From Rhodopseudomonas sp. (GTDB lineage: Bacteria; Pseudomonadota; Alphaproteobacteria; Rhizobiales; Xanthobacteraceae): DNA of 64,000 nt. The translations under genes were made by a program, and so were the position numbers. Numbering within the stretch: position 1 is the first letter of the stretch; every line of letters begins with the position of its first letter. Location of the stretch: assembly GCF_013377015.1 (NCBI RefSeq), contig NZ_JACABA010000003.1, positions 281,510-345,509 on the forward strand, in the 5' to 3' direction. Below are positions 37,689-46,840 of this stretch, piece after piece. The notes under the pieces are model-generated. The model did no database searches. It worked only from the letters and a program-made list of their open reading frames with translations, and was not told the DNA's origin.

Positions 37689-38246
37689 GTGACAGCCGTG
37701 GATGACGATCTCGATCAGGCCCGGCGTTTTCGCGACGCCGCGATGCCTTTGCTCGACGACGTCTATACGCTGGCGCGCTACCTGCTGCGCGACGCCAATG
37801 ACGCCGAGGACGCGGTGCAGGAATGCTACCTGCGCGCGCTGAAGCATTTTCACAGCTACCGCGGTCCCGCGTTCAAGCCGTGGCTGTTCGCGATCCTGCG
37901 CAACGTCTGTAACGCCGAACACGCGCGGCGCGCGACGTCGCCGACCACCGCGATCGACGATCGACACGACGAGGCCGAACGCGCCGCGCCGCTGTGGCAG
38001 GAGACCGAGGCGACGCCGGAAGTGCAACTGCTGCGCCGGTTCGATGCGGCGACCATCCGCCGCCTGGTCGCCGAACTCGAGCCGGCGTTTCGTGAGGCGA
38101 TCGTGCTGCGCGAAATCCACCATCTGTCCTATCGCGAGATCGCCGATATCGTCGCTGCCCCGGTCGGCACCGTGATGTCGCGGCTGTCGCGCGCCCGCGC
38201 GCTGCTGCGCGCCGCCTGGACCGCCGAACAGGAGCGCATGCCATGA
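37689..38246 (+). CDS. ECF-type RNA polymerase sigma factor
   Basis: 185-aa sigma factor. Region 2 spans DDVYTLARYLLRDANDAEDAVQECYLRALKHFHSYRGPAFKPWLFAILRNVC (about residues 20-71). Region 4 is FREAIVLREIHHLSYREIADIVAAPVGTVMSRLSRARALL. GTG 37689 is preferred because AAAAGG lies eight bases upstream. An in-frame TTG 37605 or ATG 37647 would place the 15-bp hairpin inside the coding sequence. The stop overlaps the anti-sigma ATG by 4 nt, the usual coupling of sigma/anti-sigma pairs. Confidence 0.9.
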   Translation: MTAVDDDLDQARRFRDAAMPLLDDVYTLARYLLRDANDAEDAVQECYLRALKHFHSYRGPAFKPWLFAILRNVCNAEHARRATSPTTAIDDRHDEAERAAPLWQETEATPEVQLLRRFDAATIRRLVAELEPAFREAIVLREIHHLSYREIADIVAAPVGTVMSRLSRARALLRAAWTAEQERMP

Positions 38247-39010
38247 CCTGCGACGAGGCCGAAATTCTGCTGCACGCGCTGCTCGACGGCGAACTCGACG
38301 CCAGCCACAGCCGCGAGGTCGAGGCGCACCTCGAAACCTGTCCGCGTTGCGCCGCACAGCTGCGCGCCTATCGCGACATGACCAGCGCCATCGTGGCGAG
38401 CGAGCCGCATTTCGCGGCACCTTCGGCGCTGCGCCAGCGCATCGCGGCCGCGCTGCCGCAACCGCAACCGCGCGCGGCCAGCCGCCGCGCGGTGCTGAAG
38501 GGTTTTGCGTTCGGCTCGGCGCTGTCGGCAATGGCCGCGACCGGGATCGTCGTGATGGTGCTTCGCGCCGACGACGAGCAGCGCATCATGTCCGAGGTGG
38601 TCTCCGCGCATCTGCGCTCGTTGCAGGCCGGGCACCTCACCGATGTACTGTCCAGCGACCAGCACACGGTGAAACCGTGGTTCAACGGCCGCCTCGACGT
38701 CTCGCCGCCGGTGATCGATCTGACCGCGCAGGGCTTCACCCTGATCGGCGGACGGCTGGATTATGTCGACGGCCGCGCGATCGGCGCGATCGTGTACCGG
38801 CGCCGGATCCATGTCATTAATCTGTTCGTGGCGCAGACCGCGAGCAGCGAACGCCAGGCATCAAAGATCGAAACCGTACAGGGCTTCAACATCAGGCGCT
38901 GGCGCGATCGGGGGCTGAATTTCTGGGCGGTCAGCGACGTTGCGGCCGACGAATTGTCCGAGTTCGGCGACAAGTTCGAATCGGCGATGCGAACTGCCAA
39001 TCCGGGATGA
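38243..39010 (+). CDS. Transmembrane zinc-finger anti-sigma factor
   Basis: 255-aa anti-sigma factor. The N-terminal zinc-finger domain has H-X3-C-X2-C (HLETCPRC, about residues 29-36). A single transmembrane helix is near residues 85-108 (GFAFGSALSAMAATGIVVMVL). A periplasmic sensor domain of about 145 residues follows, ending without known catalytic motifs. It would hold the preceding sigma factor inactive until an envelope or redox signal. It ends 3 bp from the convergent hpnO stop. Confidence 0.88.
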   Translation: MTCDEAEILLHALLDGELDASHSREVEAHLETCPRCAAQLRAYRDMTSAIVASEPHFAAPSALRQRIAAALPQPQPRAASRRAVLKGFAFGSALSAMAATGIVVMVLRADDEQRIMSEVVSAHLRSLQAGHLTDVLSSDQHTVKPWFNGRLDVSPPVIDLTAQGFTLIGGRLDYVDGRAIGAIVYRRRIHVINLFVAQTASSERQASKIETVQGFNIRRWRDRGLNFWAVSDVAADELSEFGDKFESAMRTANPG

Positions 39011-39013
39011 CGG

Positions 39014-40405
39014 CTAGGCCGACTTGCGCACCGCGTTGTCGACCAGGGTCTTGCCGAGCGACCAGATCGCGCCGGGGACTTTGTGGCTGTCGGCGATCAC
39101 GGAATCGAACGAGGTTTCGATCCAGCTGCAGTCTTCCTCGGTGATGGTCAGCGGCGGCAGCAGCTTGATGGTATGGCTACCGTGGCCCGACACCTGGGTC
39201 AGGATCTTGTGGTCCTTGAACAGCGGCACGGTGATCAGCTGGCAGAACAGCCCCTTGTTGGCGGTCTCCAGCATGGTCCACGACGCCTTCAGCCGCAGCG
39301 ATTTCGGCGGGCCGAATTCGACGCCGATCATCAGCCCCTTGCCGCGAACCTCTTTCATCAGCTCGTAGCCGGGCACCATGCGGGTCAGCGCCAGCCGCAG
39401 TTCGGCGCCGCGCTTGGCGGCGGTCTCGATCAGCTTTTCGTGCTTCAGCACTTCCAGCGTGGCGATGCCGGCCGCCATCGCCAGATCGTTCTTGGCAAAG
39501 GTCGAGCCGTGCACCACGGCACGGTCCATCCGGTTGAAGACCTTGTCGAAGATATATTTGCGGGTCAGCAGCGCGCCGACCGGGACGTGGCCGCCGGACA
39601 GCGCCTTCGACAGCAGCACCATGTCGGGCTCGACGTTCCAGTGCTCGACCGCGAGAAAACGCCCGGTGCGGCCCATTCCAGTCTGGATCTCGTCGGCCAC
39701 CAACAGCGTGCCGTAGCGACGGCAAAGCGCCGCGGCGCCCGGCAGGAACTCGTCGCTGGGCATGTTGACGCCCTTGCCCTGGATCGGCTCGACGATGAAG
39801 GCGGCGACCTGACGGGTCGACAGCGCCTTTTCCAGCGCGTCGAGATCGTTGAACGGAATCGTCGTGCAGTCGGGCAGCAGCGGCCCGAACCCGCTCTGGA
39901 AGTTCGGATCGTCCGTCAGCGACAGCGCCCCATAGGTCAAGCCGTGGTAGCTGTGGTGGCAGTGCACAATGCCGGTGCGGCCGGTGGCGCAGCGCGCGAA
40001 TTTGATCGCGGCCTCGACGCATTCGGCGCCGGAATTGGCGAAGAACACCTTGTCCAGATACGGCACATATTCCAGCAGCCGTTCCGCCAGCACGCCGGCC
40101 AGCGTCGAGACATCCAGTTGCACCAGATTGGGCAGATCGCTGTCGAGCACGCTTTTCAGCGCCTCGCGCAACACCGGGTGATTGCGGCCGATCGCAAACA
40201 CCCCGAAACCGCTGAGCAGATCGAGATAGCGCGCCCCGTCGCGATCGAACAGATATTGGCCGCGGCCGCTCTGGAAACCGACATCGTAGCCGATGGTCTT
40301 CAACACCCGGACGAGTTGTTCATTGAGATGGCGCGCATGCATCGAGCTGCGCTGCGACTGCCGCTCCATGAAGATCTCGGAAACGTCTAAATTCGGATAT
40401 AGCAT
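39014..40405 (-). CDS. hpnO: Hopanoid aminotransferase HpnO
   Basis: 463-aa class III PLP-dependent aminotransferase. It contains FFANSGAECVEAAIKFAR, HHSYHGLTYGAL, VEPIQGKGVNMP, VADEIQTGMGRTGRF and the PLP lysine in GSTFAKNDLAM. In R. palustris TIE-1 HpnO is required to make aminobacteriohopanetriol; placement next to hpnN, ispH and hpnH supports that over ornithine or acetylornithine metabolism. ATG 40405 has no clear ribosome site. In-frame ATG 40369, preceded by GAG at good spacing, is an alternative. Confidence 0.87.
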   Translation of the reverse strand: MLYPNLDVSEIFMERQSQRSSMHARHLNEQLVRVLKTIGYDVGFQSGRGQYLFDRDGARYLDLLSGFGVFAIGRNHPVLREALKSVLDSDLPNLVQLDVSTLAGVLAERLLEYVPYLDKVFFANSGAECVEAAIKFARCATGRTGIVHCHHSYHGLTYGALSLTDDPNFQSGFGPLLPDCTTIPFNDLDALEKALSTRQVAAFIVEPIQGKGVNMPSDEFLPGAAALCRRYGTLLVADEIQTGMGRTGRFLAVEHWNVEPDMVLLSKALSGGHVPVGALLTRKYIFDKVFNRMDRAVVHGSTFAKNDLAMAAGIATLEVLKHEKLIETAAKRGAELRLALTRMVPGYELMKEVRGKGLMIGVEFGPPKSLRLKASWTMLETANKGLFCQLITVPLFKDHKILTQVSGHGSHTIKLLPPLTITEEDCSWIETSFDSVIADSHKVPGAIWSLGKTLVDNAVRKSA

Positions 40406-40508
40406 CAGTTACATACTTCGCTTGTTGGGTCTGTCGTCAACTGAAAACATGCATTGCGACGTAATGACCCTGCAACATCGCGAATTGCCCTTAACACAGG
40501 TTGGAACC

Positions 40509-41156
40509 ATGTTGCAGCGGCTACGAAATACCACGCGCGCTTTGCTGCTATGCGGACTGTTTTGCTCAGTGGGCCTCGCCCCGGCACTGGCCTCCGACCC
40601 GACCGGCGACTGGCGGGTCGCCGACGCGGTGGCCGACATCCGGGTCGCGGAGTGCCATGGCAGCATGTGGGGGGCGGTCGTCTGGGAAAAAATACCCGGA
40701 GCGCACGACAAGAACAATCCCGACCCTGCGAAAGTCAGCCGGCCGACGCTCGGAATGGCGATTCTGTTCGACATGAAGAAGAAGCCGGGCGCTGATCAAT
40801 GGGACGGCACGGTTTATAACGCCAAGGACGGCAAGATTTATGACTCTTCGATCAAGGTCGCCGGTCCCGACCGACTAGAGATCCAGGGGTGCCTGCTCGG
40901 TTTCCTGTGCGGCAGCGAGACCTGGACCAGGGTCAAAGGCCCGATCCCCAGCAGTCCCTCCAACAGCCCGGCCGGGACCAGGGCGACGCCGAACAGCCAT
41001 ATGGCTAAAGCTGGCCTGTCCGAACCCGCAGCAAGGACAGCCGTGCCGCCCGCCGGGATGCCGAACACGGTCGGCCAGAGGCCGACTGCGCTGCCGGCCG
41101 CCGATCCGGTCGGCGATATCTGTCTACTCCCCGAGATCGCGCGGCTTGCCCATTAG
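40509..41156 (+). CDS. DUF2147 exported protein with long C-terminal tail
   Basis: 215 aa. A Sec signal peptide (LRNTTRALLLCGLFCSVGLAPALAS) is followed by a DUF2147 domain to about residue 143 (DPTGDWRVADAVADIRVAECHGSMWG...GCLLGFLCGSETWTRV). The remaining 70-odd residues are Pro/Ala/Thr-rich and of low complexity. The function of DUF2147 is unknown; it is probably a periplasmic lipocalin-like beta-barrel. ATG 40509 is preferred on the signal peptide. Its end overlaps the end of convergent hpnN by 33 bp, so the tail may be a recent extension. Confidence 0.75.
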   Translation: MLQRLRNTTRALLLCGLFCSVGLAPALASDPTGDWRVADAVADIRVAECHGSMWGAVVWEKIPGAHDKNNPDPAKVSRPTLGMAILFDMKKKPGADQWDGTVYNAKDGKIYDSSIKVAGPDRLEIQGCLLGFLCGSETWTRVKGPIPSSPSNSPAGTRATPNSHMAKAGLSEPAARTAVPPAGMPNTVGQRPTALPAADPVGDICLLPEIARLAH

Positions 41157-43712
41157 CGCCGGCTGGAACAGCAGCACCGCGGCCAGCGTGGTGACCAGCG
41201 ACAGCGCCAGCAACTTGCCCATGCTGGCGGTGCCAGGGTGGCTCGACAGCCACAGGCTGCCGAATGCGGTCGCGGTGGTCAGCGCGCTGAAGAAGATCGC
41301 CCGAGTCAGCGCCGATTGCAGCAGGTTGGTGTGTCCCGCCCGCCACGCGGTGACGTAATAGATCTTGAACGCGACACCGACGCCGAGCAGCAGCGGCAGC
41401 GCCACGATGTTGGCGAAGTTGAGCGGCAGCCCGATCAGCACGCAGATTTCCAGCGTCACCGCGCCGGCCACCAGCAGCGGCACCAGCGTCAGCAGCACGT
41501 CGCCGATCCGGCGCAGCGCCAGCCACAGCAGCAGCGAGATCGAAAGCAGCGCCCACAGCCCGGCCTGGATGAAGGCCGAGACGATGGTGTCGCCGGACTT
41601 CAGAATCGATACCGGGCCACCGACCGCCTTGGGTTCGGCCTTCAGCACGGCTGCGGCGAATTTGCGCAGCGTTTCGTTGTCGTTCGGATCGCCGCGCGGC
41701 AGCGCCTCGACACGGAAGGCACCTTCCTTGGTCTTCCACGCCGACACGATGTCGTCCGGCAGGCTCTGCAGCGACACCGGCTCGGCCTGCAGCGAATTGC
41801 GCAGTTGGGTCAGCGCCAGTTGCAGCGGCGTCACGAACACCGCCTGGGCCTTGTCGCGAGTCGTCTGGTTCGATTCGGCAAGCCGGGAAATCGCATCGGC
41901 CAATCGCCGCGAGGCCGCGGCGCCGGGGCCTTTGTCTTCGCCGGCCGCCTTACGCAGGCTGACCGCAGTTCCCTTCAGCGCTTCGATGTTTTCGGCATCG
42001 GTCGGCGCCGGATCGATCGATCCGGGATTGAGCGCCGGCTCGAGAAGCTTGGCGCCCTCCTTGATCAGCTTCAATTTAGCCGGCTGATCGTCGGGCACGA
42101 AGGTGTCGAGCGACATCGTGCGCGACACTTCTGGCAGTTTGTTGAGCTTGGCCGCGACCTCTCTGGCCGCGTCTTCCGACGGCGCCATCACGTTGACGGC
42201 ATTGGCGCCGGTGTTCGGATCCTTGCGCAGATCGAGAAAGGTCGCGATCGATTCGACCTTCGGATTGCGCAGATTGATCGGGTTGAAATCGAACTGCAGA
42301 AAATACAGCAGCGGCAGGCCGGCAACCGCCAGCGCCAGCGTCCCGCCCACGATCGCGACCCGATGATTTTCCAGGAAGTGATCGACCGGCGCCAGAAAAG
42401 CGTAGCCCAGCGGTTCCTTCTCGCCCGCCGGGTTGAGCAGCTTGAGCAGCGCCGGCAGCACCGTGATGCTGGAGAAGAACGCGATCATCATGCCGGCGCC
42501 GGCAATCATGCCGAGTTCGGAGACGCCCTTGTAGGCGGTCGGCAGGAACGACAAGAAACCCGCCGCGGTCGACATCGCCGCCAGCGACAGCGGGATCGCC
42601 GAATACTCGGCGGCCTTCACCAACGCCACCACGAGATCGTTGCTTTTGTAGCGTTCTGAGCGATAGCGCACGCTGAACTGGATGCCGAAATCGACCCCCA
42701 GCCCGACGAACAGCACCGCGAAGGCAATCGACAGCAGGCTGAGCGAGCCGACCATCAACAGACCGACCGCGGTGGTGATCGACAGCCCGACGAACAAAGT
42801 GACGAACACCGCGAAAATGATCTTGGGCGAGTGCAGCGCCAGCCACAGAATCACCAGCACCACCAGCACTGTGCCGATGCCGTTGACAATGGCGCCCTCC
42901 TGAACCGTGGCAAATTCCTCATTGGCGATCGGGACCGGCCCGGTCAGCCGGACCCGCGCACCGAAGTCGGAGGCCAGATTGAGGTCCTTGGCCGCCTGCC
43001 GGATCGCGTCGGTGGCGGTTTTGCCGGGTTCCAGCGCCTGGAAGTCCAGAATCGGCTTGATTTCGATGAAGGAACGGCGGTCAGAGTCGGTCAGCGGCTT
43101 GTCGCTGACCAGTTCGCGCCAGGAAAACATTGCGGAACCGGTCTTCAGCACGGTTTCGACGGTCTGGGCCAGCATCGAAAACGGCCGTTCGGTGCCGTCC
43201 AGGGTGAATTCGCCACGTTTCAGGCCGAGCAGCCCGGTCTCCAGCGCTGCGGTCAGCCCGCGCAGGCTCGGATCGCCGGCCATGATCTCGATCAGCGGGG
43301 CCGCCGACCCGAATTGGCTGGTCAGGCTCGCGACCTCCGGGGAGGACAGGAACAGCAGCCCGTTCTTGTCGAAAAAATCCCCCGCGCCAAGCCGGCGGAC
43401 AGACGAGAAGGCTTTGCTATCGCTAGACAATTTATCGGCGAGCACGGCGGTGGCGGCGCCCGCGAATTCCGCCGTCGGCGCATCTACCACGGCCAGAATC
43501 AGGCGTTCCTGATCGAACGCCTTGTCAAACGCGATATCGCGCTGGCGCCAGTCCAGATCCGGCGAGATCAGCCGATTGATGTCGGTATTGATCCCGAAGT
43601 TCCGCGACGTGTAGAAGCCGGCGGCGACCGCAAGAACTATGCCGATCAGTAAAGTAAAAGTCGCAAAACGGGTGCAAGCTTTGACAATGGATACGACGAC
43701 ATTTGTCAGCAC
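41124..43712 (-). CDS. hpnN: Hopanoid RND transporter HpnN
   Basis: 862-aa inner-membrane RND/MMPL exporter. There are two halves, each with a transmembrane helix, a large periplasmic domain and a bundle of helices (about residues 275-430 and 715-855). The first half contains LFVGLGVDFGIQFSVRYRSER. In R. palustris HpnN is needed to move hopanoids to the outer membrane. It starts at GTG 43712 and no ATG fits better. It is divergent from ispH with 296 bp between; that interval shows no other gene. Confidence 0.9.
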   Translation of the reverse strand: MLTNVVVSIVKACTRFATFTLLIGIVLAVAAGFYTSRNFGINTDINRLISPDLDWRQRDIAFDKAFDQERLILAVVDAPTAEFAGAATAVLADKLSSDSKAFSSVRRLGAGDFFDKNGLLFLSSPEVASLTSQFGSAAPLIEIMAGDPSLRGLTAALETGLLGLKRGEFTLDGTERPFSMLAQTVETVLKTGSAMFSWRELVSDKPLTDSDRRSFIEIKPILDFQALEPGKTATDAIRQAAKDLNLASDFGARVRLTGPVPIANEEFATVQEGAIVNGIGTVLVVLVILWLALHSPKIIFAVFVTLFVGLSITTAVGLLMVGSLSLLSIAFAVLFVGLGVDFGIQFSVRYRSERYKSNDLVVALVKAAEYSAIPLSLAAMSTAAGFLSFLPTAYKGVSELGMIAGAGMMIAFFSSITVLPALLKLLNPAGEKEPLGYAFLAPVDHFLENHRVAIVGGTLALAVAGLPLLYFLQFDFNPINLRNPKVESIATFLDLRKDPNTGANAVNVMAPSEDAAREVAAKLNKLPEVSRTMSLDTFVPDDQPAKLKLIKEGAKLLEPALNPGSIDPAPTDAENIEALKGTAVSLRKAAGEDKGPGAAASRRLADAISRLAESNQTTRDKAQAVFVTPLQLALTQLRNSLQAEPVSLQSLPDDIVSAWKTKEGAFRVEALPRGDPNDNETLRKFAAAVLKAEPKAVGGPVSILKSGDTIVSAFIQAGLWALLSISLLLWLALRRIGDVLLTLVPLLVAGAVTLEICVLIGLPLNFANIVALPLLLGVGVAFKIYYVTAWRAGHTNLLQSALTRAIFFSALTTATAFGSLWLSSHPGTASMGKLLALSLVTTLAAVLLFQPALMGKPRDLGE

Positions 43713-43992
43713 AATTTCACTTTCTATTGCTTCCGGCTTGCCTAAAATGCGACCGCTCTGGCTCGGGTTCCCGCATTGAACTAGTTAGCCTCGATAGTCT
43801 TGCCTTCAAGAACTCGGCAAAATGGCTTAATGGGGACCTCGGCGGGATGTCGTGGCCGGAAGTAATCTCACCGAAGCCGATTGCCAAGGGCGTTCTGATC
43901 CGCCAATCCAGCGCTCCGAGGTCTCAGGTGCGGCAATACCGGTTGGATCGTGGCGCGAAAATTGCCAATAATCCCGGAGACGGAGTGCAATC

Positions 43993-44016
43993 ATGAGTGT
44001 GGTGACCCTTGTCTGA
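43993..44016 (+). other. Eight-codon mini-ORF overlapping the ispH start
   Basis: ATG AGT GTG GTG ACC CTT GTC TGA has a good ribosome site (GGAG at 43982-43985). It stops inside the first codons of ispH, which begins at the weak codon TTG 44009. Ribosomes could terminate and reinitiate on ispH, coupling the two. Confidence 0.5.
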
Positions 44017-44953
44017 CGTTCGGCCGCTCCAAGTTTTTCTCGCCCAGCCCCGCGGTTTCTGCGCCGGCGTCGTTCGCGCGATCGAGATCGTCGAGCGCGC
44101 ACTAGAGAAATACGGCCCGCCGGTCTATGTCCGGCACGAGATCGTGCACAACAAATACGTCGTGGAAAGCCTGAAAGCCAAGGGCGCGATCTTCGTCGAG
44201 AACCTGTCCGAGGTGCCGCCGAAGGCGGTCACCGTGTTCAGCGCCCATGGCGTGGCCAAGAGCGTCGAGGAAGAGGCAGCCGCGCGCGGCCTGCCGGTGC
44301 TCAACGCCACCTGCCCGCTGGTGACCAAGGTCCACAATCAGGGCAAGCGCTACATGTCGAAGGGCCGCGCCCTGATCCTGATCGGCCACGCCGGTCATCC
44401 CGAAGTGGTCGGAACCATGGGACAGGTCTCGGGTCCGGTGCTGCTGGTACAGAATGTCGACGAGGTCGCCGCGCTGACGCTGCCGGCCGACACCCCGGTG
44501 GCGTATATCACCCAGACCACGCTGAGCGTCGACGACACCAAGGACATTATCGTCGCGCTGGAGCGGAAGTTTTCCGACATTCAGGGCCCGGACATCCGGG
44601 ATATCTGCTATGCGACACAAAATCGCCAATCCGCGGTAAGAGACCTCTCCAAGCTCGTCGATGTCATTCTCGTGGTCGGAGCCAACAATAGTTCCAATTC
44701 GAACCGGCTGCGCGAGATCGGGACCGAGGTCGGGATTCCGAGCTATCTGATCGCGGACGGCAGCGAGCTCAATCCGGAGTGGCTGAAGGACGCCAAGGCG
44801 GTCGGCATCACGGCGGGCGCCTCGGCTCCCGAAGTACTGGTCGACGACGTGATCGAAGCGTTGCGCCGGATCGGCCCGGTCACGGTGTCGGTGCTGGCCG
44901 GGCGGGAAGAGAATATCGAATTCGTGCTGCCTGCGGAGCTGGCCTCGGCCTGA
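44009..44953 (+). CDS. ispH: 4-hydroxy-3-methylbut-2-enyl diphosphate reductase
   Basis: 314-aa last enzyme of the non-mevalonate isoprenoid pathway, making IPP and DMAPP. Conserved [4Fe-4S] cysteines lie in [29 protein letters not shown] and [13 protein letters not shown]. Substrate-binding segments are [24 protein letters not shown] and SSNSNRL. An in-frame stop at 44003 forces the start to TTG 44009, giving [17 protein letters not shown]. The copy sits in the hopanoid cluster and presumably boosts isoprenoid supply for squalene. It is followed by hpnH on the same strand. Confidence 0.92.
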   Translation: MSDVRPLQVFLAQPRGFCAGVVRAIEIVERALEKYGPPVYVRHEIVHNKYVVESLKAKGAIFVENLSEVPPKAVTVFSAHGVAKSVEEEAAARGLPVLNATCPLVTKVHNQGKRYMSKGRALILIGHAGHPEVVGTMGQVSGPVLLVQNVDEVAALTLPADTPVAYITQTTLSVDDTKDIIVALERKFSDIQGPDIRDICYATQNRQSAVRDLSKLVDVILVVGANNSSNSNRLREIGTEVGIPSYLIADGSELNPEWLKDAKAVGITAGASAPEVLVDDVIEALRRIGPVTVSVLAGREENIEFVLPAELASA

Positions 44954-45004
44954 ACCGCGCTGGTTTGATGTGTCTGAAGATTTGGTTTGAAAGAGAAACT
45001 CGTA

Positions 45005-46165
45005 ATGGCAATCCCGTTTTTTAAAGAGATCCGGATCGGCGCCTACCTGGTGAAGCAGAAGATGCTCGGCCGGAAGCGCTATCCGCTGGTGCTGATGCTC
45101 GAGCCGTTGTTTCGCTGCAACCTGGCCTGCGTCGGCTGCGGCAAGATCGATTATCCCGATGCCATTCTCGACCGCCGGATGACGGCGCAGGAATGCTGGG
45201 ACGCCGCCGAAGAATGCGGCGCGCCGATGGTGGCGATCCCCGGCGGCGAGCCGCTGATCCATCGCGAGATCGGCGAGATCGTGCGCGGCCTGGTGGCACG
45301 CAAGAAGTTCGTGTCGCTGTGCACCAACGCGCTGCTCTTGGAAAAGAAGCTGCATCTGTTCGAGCCGTCGCCCTATCTGTTCTTCTCGGTGCATCTCGAC
45401 GGCATGCGCGACCACCACGACAAGGCGGTGTCGCAGGTCGGCACCTTCGATCGCGCCGTCAAGGCGATCAAGGCGGCCAAGGCCAAGGGCTTCGCCGTCA
45501 ACGTCAACGCCACGATCTTCGACGGCCACGCCGCCGAGGACATCGCCAAGTTCATGGATTTCACCACCGAGCTCGGCGTCGGCGTCTCGATGTCGCCGGG
45601 CTACGCCTATGAGCGCGCGCCAGATCAGGCGCACTTCCTGAACCGCACCAAGACCAAGAAGCTGTTCCGCGACGTGTTCGCGCTCGGCAAGGGCAAGAAG
45701 TGGAACTTCATGCATTCCGGCCTGTTCCTGGATTTCCTCGCCGGCAATCAGTCCTACGAGTGCACCCCCTGGGGCATGCCGGCGCGCAACATCTTCGGCT
45801 GGCAGAAGCCGTGCTATTTGCTCGGCGAGGGTTACACCAAGACCTTCAAGGAATTGATGGAGACCACCGACTGGGAGACCTACGGCACCGGCAAATACGA
45901 AAAATGCGCCGACTGCATGGCGCATTGCGGCTACGAGCCGACCGCCGCGAATGCCTCGCTGGTCAATCCGTTGAAAGCGCTCTGGGTCGCGATTCGCGGC
46001 ATCCGTACCGAAGGGCCGATGGCGCCGGAGATCAATCTCGATCACCAGCGCCCGGCGCAGTACATCTTCTCGTCGGAAGTGCAGAAACGGCTGTCAGAGA
46101 TCCGCAGCGACGAAGCCGCCGCTGCCCAGAATGCCGTCAAGCATAAAGCCCCGACAGCCGCGTAG
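45005..46165 (+). CDS. hpnH: Adenosylhopane synthase HpnH (radical SAM)
   Basis: 386-aa radical SAM enzyme that joins the 5'-deoxyadenosyl group to diploptene, the first step of hopanoid side-chain assembly. The cluster motif C-X3-C-X2-C is in FRCNLACVGCGK (near residue 38). GGEP follows in AIPGGEPLIH. A C-terminal Cys-rich segment is YEKCADCMAHCGYEP. ATG 45005 has GAGAAA-type upstream sequence. Its last 72 bp overlap the end of convergent hpnG. Confidence 0.93.
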   Translation: MAIPFFKEIRIGAYLVKQKMLGRKRYPLVLMLEPLFRCNLACVGCGKIDYPDAILDRRMTAQECWDAAEECGAPMVAIPGGEPLIHREIGEIVRGLVARKKFVSLCTNALLLEKKLHLFEPSPYLFFSVHLDGMRDHHDKAVSQVGTFDRAVKAIKAAKAKGFAVNVNATIFDGHAAEDIAKFMDFTTELGVGVSMSPGYAYERAPDQAHFLNRTKTKKLFRDVFALGKGKKWNFMHSGLFLDFLAGNQSYECTPWGMPARNIFGWQKPCYLLGEGYTKTFKELMETTDWETYGTGKYEKCADCMAHCGYEPTAANASLVNPLKALWVAIRGIRTEGPMAPEINLDHQRPAQYIFSSEVQKRLSEIRSDEAAAAQNAVKHKAPTAA

Positions 46166-46840
46166 GCTGCGCAAGGCACGGTTGAAGTCAATCCCGGTCG
46201 AAACCAGCGACCGGATCGACGCCGGGTTACGGGCGACGCCGCGCAACACCTTGCGCAGGTCGATGCCGCCATTTGGCTTGACCGCGGTGGCCACCAGCTT
46301 CGGCAACGCGCGGTTGGCGGGATCGCTGATCACCCGCAGCGCCGCGAACGGCAGGCCCGCATCGAACGCGTAGGCGGCCGCGATATGGCTTTCCATATCG
46401 ACCGCGGCGGCGCCGGTCTCGGAATGCAGCGCGGCCTTGGCGGCGCGTTCGCCGACCACCTGCTCGACGCCGACCAGTCCGCCACGGACGATCCGCTGAC
46501 GTTCGAAATCAGCCCCGCCGAGCAGTTCCTCGCTGAGATCGGTCGCTGCGTCCCAGCGCCGGGCGCCCGCCATAACTTCGGTGGCCAGTACCACATCGCC
46601 GGATTTCAGCCTGGGATCGAGCCCGCCGGCGACCCCGAAGCTGACAACTCCGCGTACCGTGGCCGGGTCGAACACCTCCAGCAGCATCCGCAATTGCATC
46701 GGATCACTGCTGCTGCAGATCACCGTCAATCCGGGTCCCGCCGCGATCCTGGCTTCCTGAACCAGACCAGTCACAACCAGTATCGGCCGCGGATCAATTG
46801 AATTGACCGCGGACGATTCGCCCCCTGCCCCCAAAATCAC
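46094..46840 (-). CDS. hpnG: Adenosylhopane nucleosidase HpnG
   Basis: 248-aa purine nucleoside phosphorylase-fold protein that removes adenine from adenosylhopane to give ribosylhopane. It contains VVTGLVQEARIA, VVSFGVAGGLDPRLKSGDVVLAT, and AAAVDMESHIAAAYAFDAGLPFAALRVISDPANR with the purine/ribose Glu and Asp. GTG 46840 overlaps the shc stop (GTGA), so it is coupled to squalene-hopene cyclase. The 3' end overlaps hpnH head-on. Confidence 0.9.
   Translation of the reverse strand: MILGAGGESSAVNSIDPRPILVVTGLVQEARIAAGPGLTVICSSSDPMQLRMLLEVFDPATVRGVVSFGVAGGLDPRLKSGDVVLATEVMAGARRWDAATDLSEELLGGADFERQRIVRGGLVGVEQVVGERAAKAALHSETGAAAVDMESHIAAAYAFDAGLPFAALRVISDPANRALPKLVATAVKPNGGIDLRKVLRGVARNPASIRSLVSTGIDFNRALRSLRGCRGFMLDGILGSGGFVAADL

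Noticed and set aside
44102-46045. 647-aa antisense frame over ispH and hpnH
   Set aside because: No recognisable motifs; both sense genes are strongly supported.
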